Assembly: GCA_029287695.1 (NCBI GenBank)
Contig: JARFQQ010000146.1
Location: 1 to 6,863, forward strand
Direction of reading: 5' to 3'
DNA: 6,863 nt
DNA from: Gammaproteobacteria bacterium
GTDB lineage: Bacteria > Pseudomonadota > Gammaproteobacteria > Chromatiales > Chromatiaceae
This document shows positions 1 to 4,969 of the stretch, piece by piece; the stretch's first letter is position 1, and each line of letters begins with the position of its first letter. The notes under the pieces were generated by a model. The model ran no database searches. It was not told the DNA's origin and saw nothing but the letters and a program-made list of their open reading frames with translations. The position numbers and the translations under genes are program-made.

Positions 1-624
1 TGCCGAAGCGGCGTGTCACCCGATGTGAACAACATGGCAAAGTTAACTGAGCTTGCCAAGCTGGTCGAGGCAACGACAGGCCAGTCACTAAACATGGTAT
101 CAGGCGGGAATTCTGCCAATCTGACATGGGCGCTCGGCGACGCGCCTACCGGGCGGATCAACAATCTCCGGCTGGGTGAAGCCATCCTTCTCGGGCGCGA
201 AACGCTCCAACGCGAACCTATTCCCGGACTTCACACCGACGCTATAACACTTGTAGCGGAAGTGATTGAGTCCAAGATCAAGCCGACGAAACCGTGGGGT
301 CATATTGCGCAGACTGCCTTCGGCGAGCGGCGAACCGCCAAAGATCGCGGAGGAGTCTTGCAGAGTATCGTGGCGATCGGCAGACAGGACATCGATCCGG
401 AGGGCCTCGAAGCGACCAGAGGAACCAGGATATGCAGTGCCAGCAGTGATCACCTTATCCTGGAGTCGACAGATCAAAAATTACCGATCGGCGCCGAGGT
501 GACATTCCAGCTGAACTACAGCGCGCTGCTGCGAGCCATGACCTCCCCCTTCGTTGGCAAGTTGCACAAACATCTTGGGCAGGCAAAGAGTCCGCGACAG
601 GGATCTCTTCAGGCGGCGTCCTGA
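1..624 (+). CDS. Alanine/ornithine racemase family PLP enzyme, C-terminal part (5' end outside window)
   Basis: The frame is open from base 1, so the gene starts upstream. An ATG-like start can be drawn at 13, but family-like sequence precedes it. The visible part is about 207 residues. Recognisable family segments are SGGNSANL near the front, NNLRLGEAILLGRET, PIPGLHTDAITLVAEVIE, VAIGRQDIDPEGL, ASSDHLILESTD and LNYSALLRAMTSPFV. Together these match the C-terminal half of YhfX/ornithine-racemase-like enzymes, which have a fold-type III PLP barrel followed by a beta domain. These are cytosolic enzymes that racemise amino acids; the substrate cannot be assigned here. The last 20 or so residues (after GKLHKHLG) are a polar tail that I do not recognise. 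No terminator directly follows. The gene lies outside the putative island and may be host backbone. The family call is firm; ornithine versus alanine specificity is open. Confidence 0.85.
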   Translation, partial: CRSGVSPDVNNMAKLTELAKLVEATTGQSLNMVSGGNSANLTWALGDAPTGRINNLRLGEAILLGRETLQREPIPGLHTDAITLVAEVIESKIKPTKPWGHIAQTAFGERRTAKDRGGVLQSIVAIGRQDIDPEGLEATRGTRICSASSDHLILESTDQKLPIGAEVTFQLNYSALLRAMTSPFVGKLHKHLGQAKSPRQGSLQAAS

Positions 625-900
625 TGCAGCGGGAAGATCGGCCTTGGTATGTTCCAGCAGGGCAGACGATTCAGAACCGATCGATATTCGAATGACTGCG
701 CGTTAGTGACACGACAACCGAACGTATTGGTCTCGTGCGAGAATTCTGGAGCAAATAGCAAATAGCGGTCGAACCGAGATTGTTTGGTCGGATCCAATCT
801 GAGCAATAATTGGATACGACTCTCGTTTCAGATTTGAATCGATTGAAACACCGACACACGTATTCTCATTAAGCAGGCTTCGCAAGCCTACGTATGGCTT
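625..900. other. Gene-free stretch left of the island boundary
   Basis: I see no convincing coding sequence here; the short minus-strand frames lack a ribosome binding site and family-like sequence. It holds a small perfect hairpin (AGGCTT at 875-880, AAGCCT at 884-889) and the degenerate tRNA-Phe-like remnant at 836-868, listed separately. Confidence 0.6.
836..868 (-). other. Degenerate tRNA-Phe-like fragment (possible old attachment site)
   Basis: On the plus strand GAATCGA (836-842) is followed, after an irregular 8-base stretch, by CCGACACACGTATTCTCA (851-868). The tRNA-Phe fragment at 6608-6652 reads GAATCGA, then CCGACACGCGGATTTTCA. The second block matches at 15 of 18 positions, and the T-loop complement GAATCGA is in the right place apart from a roughly 3-base length difference. 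It looks like a decayed third copy of the same tRNA 3' region. No acceptor-end sequence is recognisable to its left. Confidence 0.35.
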
Positions 901-944
901 ACAAAAATGGGGACAGTCCCAGAAGGACAGTCCCCGATTTTTGT
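901..944. repeat. Long imperfect hairpin of the GGGGACAGTCC type, possibly a bidirectional terminator
   Basis: ACAAAAAT (901-908) pairs perfectly with ATTTTTGT (937-944). GGGGAC (909-914) pairs with GTCCCC (930-935), and GTCC (916-919) with GGAC (925-928). There is one A-A mismatch (915/929), one bulged G (936) and a 5-base loop. The T-run after the GC stem on either strand would let it act as an intrinsic terminator in both directions. It abuts the CCA end of the tRNA-Phe fragment that starts at 944, so it sits at the presumed island edge. Confidence 0.6.
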
Positions 945-960
945 GGTGGCCACGGGCAGA

Positions 961-1032
961 TCAGTTCGCGAAGCGAACTAAGACGGCGAAGCCGCCCGAA
1001 GGGCAAGAATCGGCCCGAGCCGATTCGAGTCC
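961..1032. repeat. 72-base hairpin-rich insert inside the tRNA-Phe fragment
   Basis: This insert holds four consecutive small stems: GTTCGC-GAA-GCGAAC (964-978), GGC-GAA-GCC, GCCC-GAA-GGGC, and GAATCGGC-CCGA-GCCGATTC around 1008-1027. On the minus strand the loops read TTC or TCGG, giving CTTCGG-type tetraloops. It splits the T-loop of the tRNA fragment and is absent from the right-hand copy. A small palindromic mobile repeat (REP- or MITE-like) is the simplest reading. I see no clear target-site duplication. Confidence 0.55.
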
Positions 1033-1060
1033 ATCGAACTGCCGACACGCGGATTTTCAG
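1033..1060. repeat. Left copy of the perfect 28-bp direct repeat (putative att core)
   Basis: This stretch, from ATCGAACTGCC to GGATTTTCAG, is identical to 6625-6652 in the same orientation. Identity stops on both sides. The repeat covers the tRNA-Phe anticodon loop through the T-loop, the part typically used as the crossover region by tRNA-targeting tyrosine integrases. Confidence 0.75.
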
Positions 1061-1291
1061 CTCGTAAGTCTTCGTTTCAATTACTGTTTTATCAACCAGT
1101 TACCGGGGTGTCCGTTGCCCATTTTGCAGCACAATGCAGGACAATTCAGGACCAAACCACGCAAAATTCACGCACGCATGAGCGCCCTAGTCGGTGACAG
1201 CCGACTAGCGATACGAAATGCGCAGGACCAGGCGAGGGCAAGAGCTGACCTCCGCCATTTCGCAGTCGATCGGCCGCCGACAAGCAGATCT
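1061..1291. other. Gene-free inner left flank of the island, with a perfect 8-bp stem
   Basis: There is no supported gene between the left repeat and the hipA stop codon. A perfect inverted repeat CTAGTCGG (1187-1194) / CCGACTAG (1201-1208) with a 6-base loop lies about 130 bases inside the repeat. It could be a weak terminator for hipA or a protein-binding site. A 12-mer, CTGACCTCCGCC (1245-1256), recurs at 6846-6857 at a similar offset from the other repeat. Confidence 0.5.
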
Positions 1292-2599
1292 TCAGGCCGC
1301 CGCTGTGATCGTCCCGCAGCGCTTGAGTGCGCCTTCTGCAACCGAATCCCGGATGTCAGCCGGGAAGTTATCTGGAAGTCCAGCACTGGCTGACTCAATG
1401 GCACTGGGAAGATCGGCGACAATCTGCCCCATCACCGTTTCAAGCATGGTGCCAGGCAGTCCCGCGTCATCGACGGTCTGCTCGTAGTGACGTGGCAGAA
1501 TCTGGAGGATATTGTAGTGATTGTTGTTGCCGACAGACATGGCAAGTTTCATGTCTTTGCGTTGAATTTGCTGCTTGTCATGGACATGCTGCGCAGACAT
1601 GACATCGTAAAGCGGCGTGAGCTGGAAGCCGCCTTGAGGATGCAGGAACACGCTAAAATTCTTTGCGTGTCCGTCAATGGCGGCAAGCAGCCAAAACGCG
1701 ATCTGTGATTTCAGGAAGATGAGTTGGTCGTAGTCCGGATCATCACTGCCCTTCAGAAAATCGAGAATATTGACGATGGTCGGACCGCCATGAGACTGAT
1801 ATTTTCTGGTTGGGGGAATCGACAAGGCTTGACAGCAATCTTCCTGGGGAACGCGTAACAAGCGACCATCGCTCGCCCACTGCCGATCAAATCGCTCAAT
1901 AACGAGCGCGATTTGTCCGTCAAAGTCGACAATGTCGGTGTCAGCGACGGGGATATTGAGACCCGCAAGAATGCGCATGCAGAAATGCTCATTCTCAACG
2001 CTATGCGATAGGTCCTTTCCCTCACGGACGCCGATTTGCGGTTTCAATATATGCGTTGTCGCGGTCGTGCCATGGGGAACATGCCAAGCGCCATCAATGC
2101 GAAGGAGAGCGGTCTTGTCCTGTGCACCTGCAATTGAAATCCGAAACTCTTTGTCTTCACCGATGCCGAGCGGTGCCGAGGCAAGGTTTGACAATGTTTC
2201 ACCGATCTTCTTATCGCTGACCGGCTTACCGTCAACTGTTCCGGCTTTTCCGGGATCGGCACCGTCGGGGAGGAACTGTAGCGCTCCCACACAATCGCGG
2301 CCTATCGCGGCCAGCAAGCTGTAGGCGTCAATGCCATCGGCATCGCTTCGTGCCGCGACCCGGCGGCGAATGTCGTCGTTGTCCGGCAAGAGGTTGTCAA
2401 ATACGGCGATGACAGGATCACCGAGATAGCGGTCTTCACGGAGCGGCAATGAAATCGACACCGGGAAGGCGTCCTCCCACGCCAGCCAGCTTTCGTCGTA
2501 CTGAAAGTCGATTGCGCCGGAGGTCTCACGCTGGAGCCGCCCGACAAGGCGTGCGTTCAGGTAGACGTTGAGCGGCATGCGGGTCTTCTTCCTTGCCAT
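1292..2599 (-). CDS. hipA: HipA-family serine/threonine kinase toxin
   Basis: This 435-residue protein (E. coli HipA is 440) matches HipA along its whole length. The N-terminal subdomain spans roughly 1-110. The ATP-loop segment RISIAGAQDKTALL (153-166) contains Ser155, equivalent to the autophosphorylated Ser150 of E. coli. The probable ATP-binding Lys186 lies in THILKP. IERFDRQW, LPQED-like VPQEDCCQ and KYQSHGGP follow. The catalytic loop is DGHAKNFSV (Asp309-Val317), and the metal-binding Asp332 is in YDVMSA. All key residues are present, so an active kinase is likely. In E. coli HipA phosphorylates glutamyl-tRNA synthetase, halting translation and promoting persistence; the target here is inferred by family. 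The ATG overlaps the hipB stop by one base (TGATG), and a GAGG lies about 10 bases upstream. It is therefore translationally coupled and co-repressed with hipB. Confidence 0.93.
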   Translation of the reverse strand: MARKKTRMPLNVYLNARLVGRLQRETSGAIDFQYDESWLAWEDAFPVSISLPLREDRYLGDPVIAVFDNLLPDNDDIRRRVAARSDADGIDAYSLLAAIGRDCVGALQFLPDGADPGKAGTVDGKPVSDKKIGETLSNLASAPLGIGEDKEFRISIAGAQDKTALLRIDGAWHVPHGTTATTHILKPQIGVREGKDLSHSVENEHFCMRILAGLNIPVADTDIVDFDGQIALVIERFDRQWASDGRLLRVPQEDCCQALSIPPTRKYQSHGGPTIVNILDFLKGSDDPDYDQLIFLKSQIAFWLLAAIDGHAKNFSVFLHPQGGFQLTPLYDVMSAQHVHDKQQIQRKDMKLAMSVGNNNHYNILQILPRHYEQTVDDAGLPGTMLETVMGQIVADLPSAIESASAGLPDNFPADIRDSVAEGALKRCGTITAAA

Positions 2600-2850
2600 C
2601 AGAAGAGGTCCTCAAGGTCTGTGCGAGAGAACTTGCCACGCTTGTCGATAATGATTTCGAGCCCGAGCGCTGTGAGCGCATCTAGCAAGGTGCTGAGCTT
2701 GGTCTCGTCCTCGCCTTTCTCAAGGCGGGATATGGTGGCCTGACGCAAACCGATCTTCTTACCAAGTTCGGTCTGAGTGAGCCCTGCGTTGCGGCGCGCG
2801 CGACGAATAATCGCCCCGATTTGTTTAGCTGTGCGAGCAGTTTGTTTCAT
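2599..2850 (-). CDS. hipB: HipB-like XRE-family antitoxin and autorepressor
   Basis: This protein has 83 residues (E. coli HipB has 88). The frame stays open to 2955, but the ATG at 2850 is chosen because AGGAG lies 10 bases upstream and the extra 35 codons are just the operator repeats read in frame. An XRE helix-turn-helix covers about residues 12-65: IGAIIRRARRNAGLTQ, ELGKKIGLRQATISRLEKG, then LDALTALGLEIII. A short C-terminal tail ends in DLEDLF. By family, HipB binds and neutralises HipA and, with it, represses the operon by binding palindromes in the promoter. Those palindromes are visible directly upstream. It precedes hipA with a one-base overlap, the standard antitoxin-first order. 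Confidence 0.92.
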   Translation of the reverse strand: MKQTARTAKQIGAIIRRARRNAGLTQTELGKKIGLRQATISRLEKGEDETKLSTLLDALTALGLEIIIDKRGKFSRTDLEDLF

Positions 2851-2875
2851 TGCAGGAAAACTCCTTTCCTCTTCA

Positions 2876-2904
2876 TTTATACGCTGCAGCGTATAAAGTG
2901 TCAA
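2876..2904 (-). promoter_or_regulatory. hipBA sigma70-type promoter
   Basis: On the minus strand TTGACA (2904-2899) is followed after exactly 17 bases by TATAAA (2881-2876). The -35 box matches consensus exactly and the -10 box at five of six positions. Transcription would begin around 2868-2870, giving a leader of about 20 bases that contains the AGGAG ahead of hipB. Operator O1 fills the spacer, so repressor and RNA polymerase would compete. Confidence 0.8.
2878..2895. promoter_or_regulatory. hipBA operator O1
   Basis: The core is TATACG-N6-CGTATA. The palindrome is perfect over 22 bp (2876-2897), making it the best of the three sites. It lies between the -35 and -10 boxes. The 18-bp span equals that of the E. 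coli HipB operator (TATCC-N8-GGATA), although the bases differ. Confidence 0.8.
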
Positions 2905-2922
2905 TATACGTTGTAGCGTATA
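2905..2922. promoter_or_regulatory. hipBA operator O2
   Basis: TATACG-TTGTAG-CGTATA has perfect outer arms and an imperfect centre. Its centre is 27 bp from that of O1, and it directly abuts the -35 box on the upstream side. Confidence 0.75.
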
Positions 2923-2931
2923 ATATGCATT

Positions 2932-2949
2932 TATACGCCGCAGCGTATA
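2932..2949. promoter_or_regulatory. hipBA operator O3
   Basis: TATACG-CCGCAG-CGTATA has perfect outer arms. Its centre is 27 bp from that of O2, so the three sites form a regular 27-bp array. It is the site farthest upstream of the promoter. Confidence 0.75.
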
Positions 2950-2978
2950 GATCACCTTAAGCTGTTGTAATTATGGGT

Positions 2979-3005
2979 AAAAAAGAGCCCTCCCGACGAC
3001 CGGGA
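2979..3005 (-). terminator. Possible intrinsic terminator downstream of the ardC remnant
   Basis: On the minus strand TCCCG-GTCGT-CGGGA (3005-2991) is followed by GGGCTC and six T's (2984-2979). The stem is only 5 bp and is separated from the T-run, so it is weak. It would stop transcription of the ardC remnant before the hipBA promoter. Confidence 0.4.
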
Positions 3006-3040
3006 CGGCATGCGTACGCTGAAAAAGAACGGGAAGAGGC

Positions 3041-3321
3041 CTAAGCGGCGGCCTCTTCATGCGCCTGCGACTGCAGGCCGTTGAGATATTCAGCGGCACG
3101 CTGGGCGTGAGTAGCGGCGGAGAATATCGCCTTCTTGTCTTTTTGAAGGACCTTGAGCCAGCTCTCGATGTAGGCATATGGTCTTCGCGCGGCTCCAGGG
3201 CGAGTTCAAGATCGGCACAGAGAAACGCGCTGCCACGCTCGGCAACGAGTTCTTCGCGGGCATAGCCTTCATCGCCCCAGCGCTCGCGCCCGATGACAAA
3301 AGCTTCACACTTGAGCAGCAT
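3041..3321 (-). pseudogene. ArdC-type antirestriction protein (zincin-like metallopeptidase), C-terminal remnant with frameshift
   Basis: From 3321 down to about 3180 the minus strand reads IGRERWGDEGYAREELVAE, then GSAFLCADLEL and EPREDH. After a shift near 3174-3180 another frame continues with AYIESWLKVLQKDKKAIFSA, then THAQRAAEYLNGLQSQAHEE and AAA, to a TAG at 3043-3041. Together they match the C-terminus of ArdC/DUF1738 proteins of plasmids and integrative elements. Full-length members carry an N-terminal single-strand-DNA-binding domain and an HExxH metallopeptidase motif. Both are missing here, cut off exactly where a tandem 17-bp repeat begins (3322). The shift is equivalent to one lost or two extra bases in GACCATATGCC. 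ArdC proteins protect incoming DNA from restriction, so this is a fossil of a transferable element and is not functional. Confidence 0.8.
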
Positions 3322-3355
3322 CGAACAGGAAAAAGGTCCGAACAGGAAAAAGGTC
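3322..3355. repeat. Perfect tandem duplication of a 17-bp unit
   Basis: CGAACAGGAAAAAGGTC occurs at 3322-3338 and again at 3339-3355 with no gap. The second unit runs into the 28-bp dispersed repeat at 3344-3371. The array begins at the exact point where ArdC similarity stops. Confidence 0.85.
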
Positions 3356-3371
3356 CCGGGTCTATTTTATG
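3344..3371. repeat. Dispersed 28-bp direct repeat, copy 1
   Basis: This is identical to 4564-4591, in the same orientation. It contains AGGAAAAAGGTC, CCGGG and TCTATTTTATG. On the minus strand both copies can be read as HKIDPGPF, which shows identity rather than coding. Both lie at or just upstream (minus strand) of a truncated gene. A transposable-element end or a recombination scar is plausible. Confidence 0.8.
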
Positions 3372-3376
3372 GATAA

Positions 3377-3577
3377 AAGCCAAAGCGCCAGACTCGACGC
3401 CTGCCTATCTACGGCTCAGACATTCCCGGCTACGTGACAGACCCGCAGCACCGCGAGGCGCTGGAGGAGATCAAGCGAATCGTGTTGGCGAGAAAAGAAT
3501 CCCCGCCGAAGCGGGGATTCTTTTCTCATTGCACGATCCGCTCCAGTTCCCGCGGCGCATGGCAAGGTTTTACATAA
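3377..3577 (+). pseudogene. Possible C-terminal coding remnant, unrecognised
   Basis: One plus-strand frame, opened by a stop at 3374-3376, reads RRLPIYGSDIPGYVTDPQHR and then EALEEIKRIVLARKESPPKR, GFFSH. It continues to a TAA at 3575-3577. The charged, helix-forming composition and GC-rich third positions look coding, but there is no start codon with a ribosome binding site. The terminator hairpin at 3491-3526 lies inside its last part. I do not recognise a family. It may be the tail of a gene whose front was lost at the 28-bp repeat. Confidence 0.3.
3491..3526. terminator. Strong bidirectional intrinsic terminator
   Basis: AGAAAAGAATCCCCGC (3491-3506) pairs perfectly with GCGGGGATTCTTTTCT (3511-3526) around the four-base loop CGAA. 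The 16-bp stem, with its GC-rich top and A/T-rich base, supplies a T-run on both strands. It would insulate the exported-protein gene from upstream transcription. Confidence 0.85.
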
Positions 3578-3629
3578 TCCGAAACCCTCCGTGTAATTCC
3601 GTATACCCGACCATAATTCTCGGTACTAG

Positions 3630-3649
3630 GCTCGGAGGTTCTACCGAGC
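3630..3649. repeat. Small inverted repeat in the leader of the exported-protein gene
   Basis: GCTCGG (3630-3635) and CCGAGC (3644-3649) form a 6-bp stem with an 8-base loop, with no T-run after it. It lies about 115 bases ahead of the ATG. It could be an operator or leader structure. I could not find a convincing promoter nearby. Confidence 0.3.
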
Positions 3650-3764
3650 TGAATAACGATTAAGAGAAGAACCTCGATCAGCGTCGGTCGCATTGGGTCC
3701 GATTTTCGCCTCAGTCGCACAACGGCGCGGGAATCGAAATATTCACAATCTGAAGGAGCGGATC

Positions 3765-4334
3765 ATGAACAAAATCAAGTTTCTTTTGGTGCCTATGGCA
3801 CTTTTCATCGCCGCGTTTGCCAACGCGAAACCACCCGGGCCTCCGGTTTCGGAGCCGGTCGACGCGAACGTGCTCAACTTCCCCAGCGTGCAGACGGTCG
3901 ATGGAACAGTCAGCGTTTCGAATTTCCCGCAGAATACCCGTAGTCCGTTCTCCCGATCATGCACCGCATCTGACAGTGAATGCACTATCGACCTGACGGC
4001 TCTCGTGGCATTGGGCGAGGTGCACCTCACACAAGTTTCCGGTCAAGCGCAAAACGTCGGCATAACAGCTTCGCCGCGGTTCTTTAACGGAGGCTCGCCC
4101 GAAGTCTTGTTGCCTCCCACGGTGAATACAGCTGATACGGGAAATGACCGAGACGTTCTGTTTAGCCAGGCAATGGATCTGATTCCGGTAAGTTCCTTCA
4201 TCAGGTTTCTCGAGCCCGGTTCGACCAACGTATTCTTTTACATCTCCGGGTACGTAATTGCATCGCCCGATGCAGGCGCTGCCGCCGCCAGAGACGCCGG
4301 GGTACCGATTACGTCCAGCAAAGATAGTCCATGA
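3765..4334 (+). CDS. Small exported protein with an NFP/GTVxV beta-repeat
   Basis: This is 189 residues from the ATG at 3765, chosen because AAGGAG (3753-3758) sits six bases upstream and the protein then begins with a textbook signal peptide. Residues 1-21 are MNKIKFLLVPMALFIAAFANA, with lysines, a hydrophobic core and an AxA-type cleavage site, so Sec export is expected. The mature part starts KPPGPPVSEPVD, then VLNFPSVQTVDGTVSVSNFP (about 36-55). This resembles the NFP-x-x-Q-x-V-x-GTV-x-V repeats seen in some bacterial surface and phage-associated beta-strand proteins. A cysteine pair (SCTASDSECT) follows and may form a disulphide. The C-terminal half is predicted-beta-like, with an Ala-rich tail. 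I do not recognise a function. It is the only intact gene between the two 28-bp repeats and is flanked by terminators. Confidence 0.75.
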   Translation: MNKIKFLLVPMALFIAAFANAKPPGPPVSEPVDANVLNFPSVQTVDGTVSVSNFPQNTRSPFSRSCTASDSECTIDLTALVALGEVHLTQVSGQAQNVGITASPRFFNGGSPEVLLPPTVNTADTGNDRDVLFSQAMDLIPVSSFIRFLEPGSTNVFFYISGYVIASPDAGAAAARDAGVPITSSKDSP

Positions 4335-4345
4335 TGAACTGGCTA

Positions 4346-4402
4346 CTGGTGACCGAGTCCTGACTTTGCCAGCGGTTCGATTCCGACCGCTACCTCAACC
4401 CA
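4346..4402 (+). pseudogene. tRNA-like 3' remnant (T-arm motif)
   Basis: GGTTCGATTCC (about 4374-4384) is a typical tRNA T-arm core. It is followed by GACCGCTACCTCAACCCA, positioned like an acceptor strand and 3' end, and then by a terminator. The arms do not pair into a proper T-stem, the amino-acid identity is unreadable, and no 5' half is seen. An integrase fragment beside it suggests a second, older tRNA-type attachment site. Chance resemblance remains possible. Confidence 0.3.
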
Positions 4403-4429
4403 AAAGCCCCGCTTCGTGCGGGGTTTTTT
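4403..4429 (+). terminator. Intrinsic terminator after the exported-protein gene
   Basis: CCCCGC (4407-4412) and GCGGGG (4418-4423) form the GC stem with loop TTCGT. Six T's (4424-4429) follow on the plus strand, and the preceding A's extend the stem. It lies about 70 bases beyond the stop at 4334. Confidence 0.8.
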
Positions 4430-4563
4430 GGGCCTCGCCAATCTCCGCTTGTCGCCGTAAACAGCCTCTCGCCAGAACTTGCAGCCATTCGGCTTCACTA
4501 GCAGAAACAGTCCTCCGCCATCGAACAATTTGTATGGCTTCTCACGCGGCAAGGCTTGCCGAG
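4430..4563 (-). pseudogene. P4-type tyrosine integrase, N-terminal arm-binding-domain fragment
   Basis: The minus strand reads LPREKPYKLFDGGGLFLLVK, then PNGCKFWREAVYGDKRRLA. This is the arm-DNA-binding (DUF4102) domain that opens P4-like phage and island integrases, where KPxxKPYKLxDGGGLyLLV-PNGsKyWR is characteristic. Its first dozen residues, including the start codon, are cut exactly where the 28-bp repeat ends (4564). Everything after the arm domain is gone, replaced by the terminator and the tRNA-like remnant, so no catalytic R-H-R-Y residues survive. The usual length of such integrases is about 400 residues. It cannot catalyse integration now, but it shows that a tRNA-targeting element once ended here. 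Confidence 0.8.
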
Positions 4564-4591
4564 AGGAAAAAGGTCCCGGGTCTATTTTATG
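4564..4591. repeat. Dispersed 28-bp direct repeat, copy 2
   Basis: This is identical to 3344-3371. Beyond this copy, AGACCCCGGG (4611-4620) forms an imperfect inverted match to CCCGGGTCT (4575-4583), a possible extended hairpin that copy 1 lacks. The repeat lies immediately upstream (minus strand) of the broken integrase fragment. Confidence 0.8.
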
Positions 4592-4712
4592 CTGCCAGAT
4601 CAAGCCGAAAAGACCCCGGGTACATGGCTTACCGACTCTTTCGGCCCCGGCAGCAGGATGCAGCAACCGGTTTTTGCGCCTCGAGAATCGCAAACCCGAT
4701 AGAATTTCCTAT

Positions 4713-4808
4713 CCTTGCCGTATCGAGCGGCACGAAGTAAGTCGACACCACGATGATTTCATTTTCGGCGGCAAGCAGTATTTCGCACATAGGCGGCAAA
4801 ATGGATCG
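4713..4808 (-). pseudogene. Possible phospholipase-D-like fragment
   Basis: A minus-strand stretch reads CEILLAAENEIIVVSTYFVP. This resembles the strand-and-turn segment (A-x-x-E-hydrophobic-x-x-SPYFVP) of phospholipase D and cardiolipin-synthase-like enzymes. The HKD catalytic motifs are not visible and no start or ribosome binding site is present. It is short, so the resemblance may be accidental. Confidence 0.25.
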
Positions 4809-4969
4809 CGCCTGCCCGGACTGCTTTTTCGTCCTTGAGACTCGATCGGGCAGCAGCCGGGGACTTGCGCGCCGTCGGTTCGCATCGCGGGCGATGAATT
4901 GCCCCACGTTCCGAAGTGATGGATGAAGAAGGAGCTGCGGCGATTGTCGGCACTTGCGATGTAGCTTGA

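Larger units (their letters stand above)
944..1060 (-). pseudogene. tRNA-Phe 3' fragment, interrupted by a 72-base insert (left attachment-site remnant)
   Basis: Read on the minus strand, 1060-1033 gives the anticodon loop (CTGAAAA, anticodon GAA), the 3' anticodon stem, the variable region and the T-arm up to TTCGAT. The sequence then breaks for 72 bases and resumes at 960-944 with TCTGCCCGTGGCCACCA, the rest of the T-stem, acceptor strand and CCA. The right-hand copy (6608-6652) has the same parts joined directly, with a single base difference (953). No 5' half of the tRNA lies to the right of 1060. A tRNA 3' fragment is the usual footprint of a tyrosine integrase that targets a tRNA gene. 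Confidence 0.75.

Noticed and set aside
941..1393. A 150-residue plus-strand open frame across the left repeat
   Set aside because: It runs through the tRNA fragment, the hairpin insert and the 3' end of hipA on the other strand. There is no ribosome binding site and no family resemblance.
2876..2949. A CRISPR array, because of the evenly spaced repeats
   Set aside because: The repeats are short palindromes with 9-bp gaps within a promoter, directly ahead of an XRE repressor gene. They are operators.
2851..2955. A 35-residue N-terminal extension of HipB
   Set aside because: The extra codons are the operator array read in frame because its 27-bp period is a multiple of three. They also lie upstream of the transcription start, while the ATG at 2850 has a good AGGAG.
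3178..3663. A 161-residue plus-strand open frame
   Set aside because: It is antisense to the ArdC remnant, crosses the repeat array and terminator, and has no motif.
3693..3764. A longer start for the exported protein
   Set aside because: The ATG at 3765 has AAGGAG at the right distance and starts a canonical signal peptide. The extension would bury it.
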